Source: Bugula neritina
Lineage: Eukaryota > Bryozoa > Gymnolaemata > Cheilostomatida > Bugulidae
Reading direction: 5' to 3'
Assembly: GCA_964035545.1 (NCBI GenBank)
Contig: OZ037765.1
Location: 7,018,698 to 7,082,697, forward strand
DNA length: 64,000 nucleotides
The notes under the pieces are model-generated. The model had not been told where the DNA came from. It did no database searches and saw nothing but the letters and a program-made list of their open reading frames with translations. This document shows positions 12,858 through 24,880 of this stretch, one piece after another; the stretch's first letter is position 1, and each line of letters opens with the position of its first letter. The translations under genes and the position numbers were made by a program.

Positions 12858-15800
12858 AGTATAAATTTTATAAAAATAAAGAAACTTCGTGCTTAATTAC
12901 ATACACGGATGAAAATAATGAGAAAAAGTTTTGCTCTTGTTTTAATGCAAAGTTACTTGATACGAATGAATGCTAGTGAGTCAAATAGCTATAGTCAGTT
13001 CTTCCTTGAGGGCATAACCGGAAAATGAGTCATTCAAAGTTAATAGCTAACAAAGTCAAGTGAAGCTATTCGGTCATACCGAGCATTAATTTAAGTTTTT
13101 GTATTACAGTTAAAATTTCATATACTAATAAGTGGCTAAAATATCCTTTATATAACAATTTTTTCTCACACTAGAAATTGTAGGGCTACAACAAGTTCCA
13201 GTCTCTAGCTGTGTTTTTAGTAGACAACAAAATCAATTACTGATTGTAAAGTTGGAATAGCAAGCAAGTTGGGTGTTTTTAGCATGTGCAATTTCTTTTA
13301 TGCTTAGAACTGGTAACCAAATATTTTGAAGTAAACTTTGTGTAGTTGAAATAACGTGGTGTAGTTTTGCAAACATTGCATCATCAGTATTAACCCATTA
13401 AATAAATTACTCAACACAACAATTCGCAATGGTTACGACTGTAAATATTTGTTGACGTTGCTCTGCAGGGTTGCTGAGGGTTACCAAAACTGGGAAGCCA
13501 TTTTTATCTCTCTCTCTCTCATTAGAGGCTGCTAAAAAACCAAGCAACGTTCGGGGATCAATGAACTAAAACTAAATTAATAGTTCATTGTTCAGGATAG
13601 CAAAATATTCAAACATTGAATTAAGAAGTTTTTGCTGTTATTAAAACTGTTTAACTTTAGTTATGTGTGAAATCCATGATTTTACGAAAGGTCATCTATG
13701 TAATTAAAAATTTGCAAGCTCAGTTTACTCATGAATAGAGAAGATAACTCTATAAATTTTTATGTTAACGAAAGCAACTTTACGCCGATTGCGCCTTATG
13801 TAGATTGCATTTACTGTAAGATCGAAATGTCACTATTTTACTTCAAGGACACGGCTATATCCGTAAACAAATAAGGGGGTATCTATGGCGAGAGTAATCG
13901 AATGACTATGGAGGTATCGAAAAACTATCGTATTATATGTTATTCTACTGGTCATGAATGCACGATTATCAATTGAAGTTATATTATAAAAAACTTATGC
14001 TTATTTTTTTCAAAACTTATGTTATGTATGTACACCTTGAAATGAGAAAATTGTTTTTGTAATACTAATAGTAATTCATCAATTGCAGTTTAATAGAAAC
14101 TCAAACTGAAGTTTTAACTATTGAAACTACTACTAATGATCGAAAATATTAATTTATTTTAAACTTGTAAAGTGTTATCAATTATACCTTTTTATAAATC
14201 ATTTGTGAAAAGCTATTTTGCGTTGCCATCAGCTTCGGTTTCAGCATTATTTTATTATTATTAATAATTATGATAGTTGTTATTGTTGTGATTATCACTC
14301 TTACTCTTAGTCTTTAATTATAGTAATAACTATAGTTCTGGCTTGAAACTGATAATGATTGTGAATACACCAACTCTGCTGAAACTGCAATCAGTAGATT
14401 ATTGTATGTTTATGACTATATTATTACAAATATTATAATCAATCATAGTAGTACTAGTAATGATTACAATTGCTAATTGTTATTCTATTATTATAGTATT
14501 TGTGGTTGCTAGTGTGGTAGTAACAGTGATAATGGTCAATAAAAACACAATGACTAATGAGGTAGTTGAAATCATTTTCGTCGAGATCATGATAATCAAC
14601 TTCATACATGCTAAATTATTAAATGTTAATTGGTCCATTTTAGATTTGTAAGAAATATTATGAGCTATGAAAACTGCTTTTAAAAGTTACAATTATGTAC
14701 CAGTTTGCACAGTAAGTATTTTTCAAGTTGCAATGTGTTAAATTTATATTTATACTAAAATTGACTGAGTGTTTTATTTTTCTATTTTTTGTCAAAATAA
14801 GAATATTTTAATTCTTAATTTCTTTAAACTTTAGATCAACATTTTGCAGACAATTGAAAAGACAAATTCAAATCTCTTTGCAATTCATTACATTATGCAT
14901 TTTTGATAAAAATAAAACATAATACAATCTATGTGAACCTATTATGAATTGCAATCTTTGTTACCAGGATCTAGACTATAAGCTCAAATAAATGAAAATC
15001 GGTAAGCTTATGGTGTGCTACTAATAAGTTAGATTTTGGCATCAGTATTATACTTATATCAATAACTTTATATTATTTTGATGGTTGTAGGTATAAAGCG
15101 CCTTTAAAAATGCATTAGAAAATCTAAAACATTTAAATATTGTTATTAACAAGAAATGTTTATGTTACTCGAGTAATTGCATTAAATAATGCTAGTGTAC
15201 GTTACCTAAAAAATAAATTGAAAATCAATAATATTGTGTTCATTGATAGTATTTTGGTTAAATACGAAGCACTCAACAAGATGTAGTCAATTAACTAATA
15301 TATTTAAGAAATTGCTATATGAAAGTCAATAGCTGATGAAATAGTATACACATAACTTTTACTATTGTGAGATGAACTAAAATCTTGCAGCTTTTGGTTT
15401 TAGGCAAAATTTGATATAAAGTATAATTAGCTATGCTCAAATTACAAATTATTCTTAAAAACTAGTTTTGTTAGTTGGAGTGTACAAACTTTCATATTTA
15501 AAGTAAACAAATTTTATTGTAGCTTCATTTTACACAAGCTTTATCTCACTGCAGCAGTTATCTTCTCACTTAGCTTTGTATGCATGGTATTTCTCATCAT
15601 TGTTTTTCACTTGTGAAATCATTGAAATGCATAAGTTTATTATTTGGCTCTGACAAATTTAATGCGGAAATTGCGTTTTTCCAATAAAATATTATTGTCC
15701 TATATTTACAATGTTTTAATAATATATTATGTTAAAAGAAGCTGTTTGAAAATGGTAAAAGATTTGCTTGTATACTTGTTGTGTTTACCAAACTTCAGCT

Positions 15801-16256
15801 TTTTATATAATAAAATATCCTTATTATTAATTTTTGAATAGAGTGAAGGATAAAGCATGTGCACTGTAAAATACATAAATATTCTATATTTTGTGAATTT
15901 ATTCTGATAGTCAACAAAATGTAGGTAAATTTCTGGAGTAATTTTGTTGTGTGTTTGAACTAAACTTATTTTAAAAATGTGTAAACATAATTTTAGTTCA
16001 ATAACAATGGTAAATACTTACTAAATAACTCGCTCTGTAAATATAAACAAATTGAAATCAGTATGTTCAAGAATGTTACCTTGTGAGCTATGACCTTGTG
16101 ATGACTAGTTTTAAAAACTTCTGTCGGTAAGATGAAATCTGAGCATAGGTCTTTTAAGGATACAAAAATTCTTGACAAAAAGCAATTTAAATTATCTTTT
16201 AATCTTATAGCCCTATAGTTAACATGCTTTGTCACCAAATCTTTGTTTTCATTCAG
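12858..16256. other. Spacer; unassigned 5' end of the CD225 gene
   Basis: No convincing exon. The first coding exon of the next gene, which must end in phase 2, should lie here or be small. A short CT run is at about 13508-13520. The rest is AT-rich unique-looking sequence with chance ORFs. Confidence 0.4.
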
Positions 16257-17408
16257 GTCCTTAAGTGATGTTCACTGGAATAAAGAGACATCAATGCAAG
16301 CTGTCAAAGATATCAAAGATTTTGTTTCAGTTAAAAATACTGACACTCGCCCCCTTCAGAAACAATTACCAACTCTTACAGTCGGCCTCTCCACCTCAAT
16401 ACTATCTCATAAAAGTCCCTTACCTCCAATACAGAGTAAAGCCAACAATTCTAACCTGCTAAGTAACTTCCCTGTAAACCGGGAAAACTTACCAGAAGTT
16501 GAAACTTCCCTATCTTCATCATCATCGGCCGACACACCCTCAAATCAAAATGTATTTCAGACTTCGCTGTCTCACTTGTCGCCAAGATCTAGTGCAGATT
16601 CAACCAGTGCAATAGTACAAAGTTCTCTGTCTGCTAATCAGCCAATGGTAAGTTGAGCTAGTAACTTGCAACTGAATGAAGGCTATAGTTACAAGTGGCT
16701 CCAAGTTATTTTTTTATTTTGGCTTCATTGTGTTTAGATGAAGAGTTAATATTCATAGTTGCTTCGCAAAAGTTGCTTTAATTTTCTTTATTGTATTATA
16801 AATATAAATCAATGGTCATCAGAGCTTATAGGACAACTACCCACAAAGTCAGTTAAATGCTTTTAGATATTATAGATTTTAAGTTACGGGCAGCTCAGTA
16901 TTAAGATACTGAGCTGCTCGTATCTTAAAACATTTTTTGAGAGTTTTCACCACATGATAGGATAATGAGTCACAAAATGAATAAATATTATAATTCAAGG
17001 ATTATTTTAACCATTGAAAAGTTGATTATACTACATTGTGATTGATTATGCTTCTAATGATAAGTTCAACTTTAGAGCTCAAGGAAGTTAGTTTTATAAA
17101 TTGGCAATCATATCATATAAATATTACACAATAATATTACGTTTTAGGAGTTGTGTGACCGAGTTCAAGCACACGGTGTGCGGACGTATCCTATGCTAGC
17201 AGTATTGTCCGTATTCATCTGCTGCCCACTAACCGGCATGTTGGCAGCGCTGCTGACATTACGAGCTGAGAATAGTTTCTATAAGCAGAAATATATGGTG
17301 GCTCAAAAAGAGGCTCTTGTTGCTAGAGTGTGTCTCCTGTTATCATACATAGTCGGGGTTGTTCTTTACATAATATTCATAGCACTTTACAGAACATTTC
17401 TCTCCTGA
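16257..17408 (+). CDS. CD225/dispanin (IFITM-like) membrane protein, 5' incomplete
   Basis: Two exons are visible: 16257-16647 (starts in phase 2 after TTTTCATTCAG, ends in phase 0 at GTAAGT) and 17148-17408 (after TTACGTTTTAG, ends TGA). The first encodes about 130 Ser/Pro/Asn-rich residues, probably a cytoplasmic disordered tail. The second encodes 86 residues with the CD225 layout: a hydrophobic segment with a double Cys and small residues (VFICCPLTGMLAALLTL), a polar loop (ENSFYKQKYMVAQKEALVAR), then a second membrane helix (VCLLLSYIVGVVLYIIFIAL) and a very short end. CD225 proteins include the interferon-induced IFITMs, PRRT1/SynDIG-type synaptic proteins and many invertebrate dispanins. 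A long disordered N-terminus fits PRRT1-like dispanins better than IFITMs. The start codon is not found. Family call is fairly firm, subfamily is inference. Confidence 0.7.
16887..16920. repeat. Short hairpin in the CD225-gene intron
   Basis: Inverted repeat with 15-base arms, one mismatch and a 4-base loop (TAAG); the left arm begins CGGGCAGCTCAG. It lies 240 bases after the donor at 16648. Too short for a normal pre-miRNA. Confidence 0.6.
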
Positions 17409-18840
17409 AACTTTAAAAGCTTTAGGATGAATGTATTTTTGAAAGTCTATTGTTAGTAATTTTTATAATGACATTATCTGTGAAACTGTTTTTATTTCTT
17501 TTGATCTCTATTAGTGATAATAATTCATTTTCATAGTGCCTGTGTCCAATGTATTATCTGCATTCAGTATATTATGAAATGTATTATTAGTGATACCTAA
17601 TATTTCTTAGAGTTGCAATCCCCTTTACTGGTGCCATGGTAACCCTTGATTACGTGCTTTAATAATATGATATTTTTAGGATCTGTTATTATGGGCTTAT
17701 CACTTTTACTTAATTTTTAATTTTGTATGCAAACATGATTTTGCTGCAGAGCACTAAACTGATTTTGTGATACCCATGACTACACTTTAATTGCAATAAT
17801 ATGTTTTCAAAATATATTATCTAATCAATATTATAGTGGTTTTCACTGAAATATTATACACATATTACTTTTTTAATCAATGCATTTCATCACCGTTGAT
17901 TAAACAGGTTGTAAATAATGTGAAATATGCAACAAAATTAGCTAATCATAAACTATAGCTGTTAAATATTTCAGTTAGAACTTATTAACTGTTACTTTTT
18001 TATTTTAATATGTTTGAAATTGAAGCTTGAGCGAGAGAGAATTCTTTTTTACTTGCATGCGATTTGTTTAGTCAAATATGATATTTTTGAGGATTATTTA
18101 AATGATAATATCATTGTACCATAAACAGGAGCCACTATAACTATTAGAAAATTTTGCATTATATTAATCAAAAAACAAATTCGGTCACTATATATATATT
18201 AGGTTATAGCATAAATTATCTGTATGTGATAAGCCATATTGATTTAAAAATGCACTAAAGTTTAGAATAAAGTTAACAACAGCATTGTATAAACAAAAAA
18301 AGATTGATGATGATCCTTTATAATAATATGTTGGCTTAATAATTGGATTAAAGCCGGAAATTATCGCCACAGCACACATTATAATTGCATACCAAACATT
18401 ATGATTTATTAGAGCTCTCGGAGTAACATATTTTACACTGTGAGCTATAACAATGTAAATTTTAAAAAGATGCAATTTTGTCAGGTTCATTAATGTAATA
18501 ACATTCTTTCTAAAATTATAGGAGTTGCCTATCTCTTTTAGAATGTTGCGTGTTGTAGTGTTTACAGAGACAACAACTCCGCTACAATGCCTAAAACGAC
18601 TACTTCATAGTTATTATTGTAATCAAGTGAGTTTGCAAGAACTTCCGCTAGCTGTCGGCCATCAAGGTTCAAAGTCAAAACTTAGCTGTTGGAACACATA
18701 CATGAAGTCAAGTTGCTACGATTAGCCTATTAATCTTCGGGTACGTGATGTAGTATTACTTACACACATTATTATGATTATTATTATTCGTATAACCGTT
18801 ATGATAATAATTTGAAAATGTAATTACAAAGTGAAAGTCA
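17409..18840. other. 3' flank of the CD225 gene; possible alternative last exon
   Basis: AT-rich sequence. An open frame at 18522-18725 follows an acceptor-like AAAATTATAG and begins GAGTTG in the same phase as the CD225 exon at 17148, so it could be an alternative terminal exon. Its peptide has no recognisable domain, so this stays unproven. Confidence 0.2.
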
Positions 18841-18844
18841 AACT

Positions 18845-19340
18845 GAAATTCAAATAGTAATACTAATACTAATAGTAATAGTAATACTAATACTAATAGT
18901 AATAGTAATAGTAATACTTATGTCTTATAGTTATAGTTATACTAATACTAATACTAATAGAAATACTAATAGTTATAGTAATACTAATACTTATAGTTAT
19001 AGTATAAGTATAAGTTATACTTCTCTTACTCTCTTAGTCTTATAAAAGTTTACAGTTGTGTTTACAGTTTAACTTTAAGTTATACTATTACTTATTATAG
19101 TTATACTTATAGGCCTACTTATAGTTATATTTATGCATTGACTTTGAGCCATGAGCCTGAGGCTGAGCCTGAGGTTTCTGATATTCATAGTCAATGTCAA
19201 TAGTGATAGTGATAGTCATACTCAAACTTACTTATAAATCAGTATGAGTATCATAATCATAGTCCTAGTGATTCGCTGATACTGATACTGATAGTCATAC
19301 TCATGAGTCATGAGTCATAGTGATAGTCAAACTCAATGCC
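18845..19340. repeat. Degenerate trinucleotide/hexanucleotide repeat field
   Basis: A long field of AAT/ACT/AGT units (AATACTAATAGTAATAGT), then TTATAGTTATACT units, then TGATACTGATAGTCATACTC units. Three related short-unit arrays in series, all imperfect. Confidence 0.75.
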
Positions 19341-21022
19341 ATATGGTAATATTCCTAATCATAATGAATAATGATTAAGAAATAAATATAATTATAATGA
19401 TTAACAATAACTTTAACTTCAACTTTTACTTTAAGTGATGATAATTATTTAATTTTATTCAATTACTGTTGCTGTTAGTGTTACAATCCTGTGACTAAGG
19501 CTAGTCATTATCACTATGGCTCTGCCTCTTATACTTTGTATTACTATAAGTATTACATTTACTATTACCGAGTGAGTGAGCTAGTAATTTGGTAATCACT
19601 AAGTCAGCACTACTAAAAGTAAATAAATTTCAAATTTAATCAATATTTATACTGTAATCAATTTTACTGAGTAAAAGTTAAGAATCTATTTTTAGTGTAG
19701 TAAAACTAAAAGTGATACTCACTAATTATCACTATGGCTAACTAGGTTCAATAACCTGCAGCTACTCCTAAAGGTTAACTGTCACTTTGTCAGTAATATC
19801 AATATGAAAAGCTTGTGTGGTAGAGTTTCAACAAGCTGTAAAGGAACCCAAAATCAAAATGACCATAATATTAGTTACAAAAGCTATTTTAATCTGACTA
19901 TTGATATAGTGTATCTAGAGATATCTTTTTATCTAGAGATAAAATCTTGTAACCTAATAATTTAAATCCAAGAGACCTTTACTTTGTCTTGTTTATGGTG
20001 CCAATTTGTTAAACATATAATATTTTTGAATGATGTAGTTGCCTATTTGCTGAGGCCTAAACTGATATAATTTGTACATAATTGTAGTATATAAAATTGT
20101 ATGTGATGCCAAAATTTACTAAGTTTTAAATGGGCCAATAGACTATCATTGAGAATATTACTCAACAGTGTACCTACATATTATACAAAACTTAGGCCTA
20201 CCTACATATTATATACTCTCAGTTAAATAGTTTGGTATTTATTCCCTCTCAATTAGCAGGCTACCTCTTACTGGTAAATAACATGCTGAAAAGGTTTCAA
20301 ATAAGAAATTTCAATTGCTATGAAACCTGGAAATTGCATTATGCTAGAATCAATAATGCTTTCTTGGATAGTTTGTCTTGCTACACCATAAAAGATTTCA
20401 CAGTGCACAAAATACTAATCTGATTACAATTAGTCCACCTCAATCTTTCTAATGACACAAATATGCAGGTGAAAAGACGTGCTGTTCACCTGACTGAGTT
20501 TTATTATCAGCACTGAAATCAATTAAAAATAGTAGAGTATTGCATACAAAATATCTATCTTCACATCATGGCAATATTTTTCTTGTGTATGTGTATAATT
20601 GCATTTGTGTGTGACTTCATTAATTGTTGGCGCCATTTAAAATTCTGCTGAGCACCTTAATTTATTATAAATCAAGAAAATTCCAGATAGATAAAACACT
20701 ACAGCCATCTCTAAGTCATAATTCCATCCATGGATCAGATCTTTAAAACCCCAAAAGGTTTTTTGTAGTTTTATTAGCTATAATAGTATTTTACATCTAT
20801 TTGAAGCCAATTACACAAATCACATTTAAAACGTTTGTTGAAACAAACACTAAATATCATTTCATTCAAATTGAAGCTTCAATTTGCTTTGCCTGGCATT
20901 GGACTTACTAATTCAACTGTAGCCTCAAATATAGCTTGTATACTATTTTTGACCTTAATATTGCAGACAACGCAGTAACATGAAACATTTCTGGTAATAT
21001 CTACCTTTCTTCAGACTGTATA

Positions 21023-21201
21023 TGGGTCATTTTACTTAATTTAGTACACATCGGAAATTTCCAGTTTTTAGCTATTTTTCACAATTTAGCTGCTAATGAA
21101 CAAAGGTTTTTGCTCAAAACTAGTAAAATGTCAACACACTAAGTCAAAATAGCTAAAAACTGGAAATTTCCAGTGTGTACTAAATTAAGTAAAATGGCCC
21201 A
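21023..21201. mobile_element. Foldback MITE family A, short copy
   Basis: Terminal inverted repeats of about 58 bases begin TGGGTCATTTTACTTAATTT and end with the complement, flanked by TA on both sides (21021-21022, 21202-21203), as in TA-targeting (Tc1/mariner-like) elements. The left arm reads on to 21130 where the right arm has been cut short. A 428-base copy lies at 58182-58609. No coding capacity, so non-autonomous. It sits 260 bases upstream of the adaptor gene start. Confidence 0.8.
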
Positions 21202-21343
21202 TATTTCATTGGCTACTTGGGGGGAAATTTACCAGTGCGTGATTGTATATGATGTCATTATTGTTGTTTGTTTTGATTCCGTGCCTATTGCATATTACTG
21301 TAATTATTACGCAAGAAACTTGTATCGCTTCAAGGCGAATCCT

Positions 21344-21397
21344 ATTGGTTAATTTTTTATTTACTCGTGATTGGTCAGTTCACGCTTTATATATATA
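21344..21397 (+). promoter_or_regulatory. Core promoter of the adaptor gene: two reverse CCAAT boxes and TATA
   Basis: ATTGG (reverse CCAAT) occurs at 21344-21348 and 21370-21374, followed by a TATA-like TTTATATATATA at 21386-21397. The presumed start codon at 21461 is 64 bases after the TATA motif, leaving room for a short 5' UTR. Confidence 0.45.
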
Positions 21398-21460
21398 CTA
21401 AAGGTGTCACTTGATAGCGATTAGAACATTCATGAAAGCTTGCCTTGTGGTATATTATTA

Positions 21461-24400
21461 ATGTCTATTCAAGAGTTTGTGTTCACAATGATTAGTATTT
21501 CAGAAATGGTAAGTTTATATTATTTCTACTAGTGTTGTATTACTGAAAGCTGTATTTTCTATTCAAACTGCATGTAATACTAAATTGAAACATATTTTAG
21601 TTAGAGAAGCTACCATCAGCTAAAATGGATGAGTCAGAGCAATCTATAAGCATTCCAATAAGAGAATATGAAAACTTAAGAAACACGTCTGCTCTTCATG
21701 ACAAACAGCCTATTATCAGAGACTTGCAACTGCTTCTGTTAAACAAAGAAGCTGACTTGCAGAGATACAAGGAAAAATATGAACAGACAGAGATAGTTTT
21801 AGGAAAAACACAAAAAGCTTTGGATAAACGGCTACAATCTGAACAAGCTCAGCTCAGTATACCGTTGCTGAGGCAATCCCAGGCTCAACAGAAAAACACT
21901 TCACACGGAATTATTCCTCTACAGCGAACTGACTCTAGAACTGCATCTCAGGATTATAAATCAGTTGGTGTTGTAGCTAGAGCAACTGGGGAAGCCGAGT
22001 CAGATGACACTGTAGCCTCTCTTCCCAATTCTAGCTCAAGGCCCCACATTTTAGATGAGGGGCGGCCAATCAAGTCATTGCCTTTAGGTTTGAGTGTCGG
22101 ATCCCCTGGTATGTCAACTGCATTATTGAAAAGACTAGTACAAGAAAACCTCAAACTTAAGTCACAGCTAGAGAAAAGAAATATTCCTAAATCTTCAAAG
22201 GTTAGTTTACTTAGCTCATTCTTCTTTTAACGTAAGGCTGTGTGTCTATCTCCAATGACTACTTTCATTGGACATTTTCTGAAGGCAACACATTATAATC
22301 AGAATATGTGCTTAGTAGGATCTTAGGTGCAAGTAAATGTTAGTTATTAGTGAGTCACCATTGTGTTATTAGCTAGTCTAGCTAGTATTATTAACTAATA
22401 ATATTTAGTAGATGTGTGTTAGTAACTGCTGAGTAATATATTTAGTAGATGTGTGTTAGTAACTATTAACTAATATATTTACTGGTTTACTAAATAGGAC
22501 CCAGAAAGAATCATAACAGATTTAAAAGAAAAACTGCAGAATAAACAGGGATTGATAGACGATTTAACAAGAGAAGGAGACGATGATTGTTTGAAGTTGA
22601 AGTTAGCAGAATCACACAAAGAGGTAAGTTTAACAACTTATGCTCTACAAAAACGGATATTCAACTTCCATGACTATTAATTATATCCGGTAGATTTATT
22701 TCTGATTCTCATATATCATGTTTATATTGTAGATTGAAAAGTGCAATGAAATGATAGAAATGGAAAAAATAATTATTGAGTCATTAAGGCAAGAAAATAA
22801 TAAATACAAAAAAGAAAAAGAAGAATCAGACAACTTTGTAAAGCAATACAAACAGCTGAAGGTGAGGGTTAGGATCCTATGCTATATTTTAGTATATAGT
22901 AGCAGTGTGGATGACACAGGAATTTTCATCTTTGATTAATGATTCACATCAGATTCAAGTTTATTATCTGCTTTTCCTGTAGTGATATGCTGAGCAAACT
23001 CAAGTCTGCCCAAATTGCTGCTTTTATCTATGAACTCTGTTCTTTAACCTTTTGCCTGTAGTGACTTAGTATCTCTACTTGTACAGCTTATCGGGCATCA
23101 AGTAGTTTGTATTAAAAATTCCATCAACTTGCTATACTATTCTTATACTTACATCTTATTTTATTAGAATTCAGTGCAAGCTAATGATGAGAAAATCAAT
23201 GAGTTAGAAAGTAGGATACAGATGGAAACAGAGAGAAGGAGAAGTGTTGAAGCGAAGGTAGATGTCCTAAAGCTATTAGTGTTGATTTGTCATTAAGTAG
23301 ATAATCCTAACACTGGGGGGGAAATTATTCATTTGGCTTACTGGTTTATGGGAAATTATCAGCCGGGCTGTAATTGGTGGAGCTAACTTACTTTAGTGGG
23401 GCGTGGTAGTAGTGGTGTGGTTACAGCAGGAGCTGTTCTTCACAACGTGCTTGGCACGTAGGTGATTAATAACTTCCTTGTACAACCTCATCAACCTCCA
23501 CATAAACAGCGCTAAACCCACCAATCAATAATGAAAACCCAAACAAAGGATGTTTTGTGTATAAATAAGCCCACAATAGATCTGAAACATATAATACAAT
23601 TATACTCAGTTGCAGTGTTTGTTTGATGAATCGAATTTTCTACTAAACTGTTGATACCTTTTCCTTTGTTGTTTCTTGGAACTGTAAAGTTTCCCTATTT
23701 ACAGCTTGAACTATGCCAGAGTGAGTTAGAAGCCGTGAAACAACAATTAGAAACCACTGAACAGGAGAAAGAGTTGCTGCAAACAAATTACACGACTTTG
23801 TGCTCTCAGGTGTGTATTTTATATAACCAACATTCTTCAACAGGTCAGGTTAACTATACTCTATATGTCTGTCATATGATCTGTAGCTCTGGTTATAACT
23901 ATGACATATTCGAACTTGGAATGATGAATTGCAGCCTACAAGGAAACAAGGAAATAACTTCAATCATAATAATGTTTATTGCCAGCCATTTAGTGAATCA
24001 ATGTGTTCCTCTATGTAGTGTATATGGAACAGCTCATTGCACTTTATCTCTAAAGCTTCATACTACACTTGCTATAAGCCCTATATTGTATAATTCTTTA
24101 TAATTCTATGCAACTATTATTACTAGGTGTAACTCCCACTATGTATTTGTGTATTGCCATTAGTGGTAATAGTAATGATGGTAGTAACAGCAATAGGGGT
24201 GTGATCTTATTTTCATTGTATATTTTTTATCATTTCAGTACCACAAGACACCCTCATCAACACAGCAACCAACCTACAAGGTGCAGACTCCACAGCTACC
24301 ACAAAGTCATACTAGTAATCAACGCAATCTTAAACCTCTCACTTTACAATCACAGCCAACTCATAATTTGACTGCATCATATGTTGACACCCAGAGGTAT

Positions 24401-24688
24401 CAACCTTCCCCAAGAGCTGACCTGTCAGCATCCTTACAATCGCCCCAAGGACCTACAGTGTCCAGGAAGTCGGAGGATGTGTATAGTCGTCCCTCAACAT
24501 TGCAAGAACCTTTGATACGAAGAACCAGTGGCACGCAGTCTCCATACACACCTTCGACCTATCAACCTGCTCGGCCACACTCACCCTCACCCTCAACTCG
24601 AAAGACATTCAAATGCCCCAGATGTGACCTTATATTCAATGTCTTACAAGGTTATCGAGACCACATTAAGATTTGTCTTAAAAGATAG
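21461..24688 (+). CDS. NEMO/optineurin-like coiled-coil adaptor with C-terminal zinc finger
   Basis: Seven exons, all joined in phase 0: 21461-21508, 21601-22200, 22498-22623, 22733-22861, 23168-23257, 23705-23809, 24239-24688; 515 residues. Residues about 45-105 are coiled coil, then a Ser-rich linker, then near-continuous coiled coil from about 185 to 366, then a Pro/Ser/Gln-rich linker, and a final zinc finger (C492, C495, H508, C512; CX2CX12HX3C). That spacing is the one of the NEMO and optineurin C-terminal fingers, which bind ubiquitin. The coil segment METERRRSVEAKLEL (exons 5-6) resembles the UBAN ubiquitin-binding motif only loosely. If so, the protein would link ubiquitin chains to IKK/TBK1 kinases or autophagy. 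An in-frame ATG at 21488 is an alternative start. Gene structure is firm; the family assignment is inference from layout and finger spacing, and TANK/CALCOCO-type adaptors are alternatives. Confidence 0.75.
22400..22476. repeat. Two-copy tandem repeat in an adaptor-gene intron
   Basis: A unit of about 40 bases containing TTAGTAGATGTGTGTTAGTA is repeated twice in direct tandem, just before the exon at 22498. Confidence 0.55.
23305..23640. other. GC-richer block with TATA and CCAAT motifs in an intron (possible solo LTR)
   Basis: In the intron between exons 5 and 6 of the adaptor gene. Base composition rises, and a CCAAT (about 23520), a TATA-like TATAAATAAG (about 23561) and a downstream TATACTCAGTTGCAG are seen in LTR-like order. 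No clear TG..CA ends or target duplication were found. Confidence 0.25.
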
Positions 24689-24750
24689 TTGTTCAAGAAA
24701 GTTTGCTTTTTTTATCGGATTCTTTTACCTGAAAGTTATTTTTTATTGTA

Positions 24751-24775
24751 AATAAATTTATTTATTTAATTTATT
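24751..24775. terminator. Shared bidirectional poly(A) region
   Basis: AATAAA on the plus strand (24751-24756) and its complement TTTATT immediately after serve both strands between the convergent adaptor and MFS genes. The stop codons are only 192 bases apart. The MFS gene has another minus-strand AATAAA overlapping its own stop (24877-24882). Confidence 0.55.
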
Positions 24776-24880
24776 TCACATAAATTAACAAATTTTGTGA
24801 AACTTTGTACAAATATATTTCTACGCACATAGTGCTAATTTACTCCACTAAAAACAGTATAAGCCATGCACTTTATTTTA

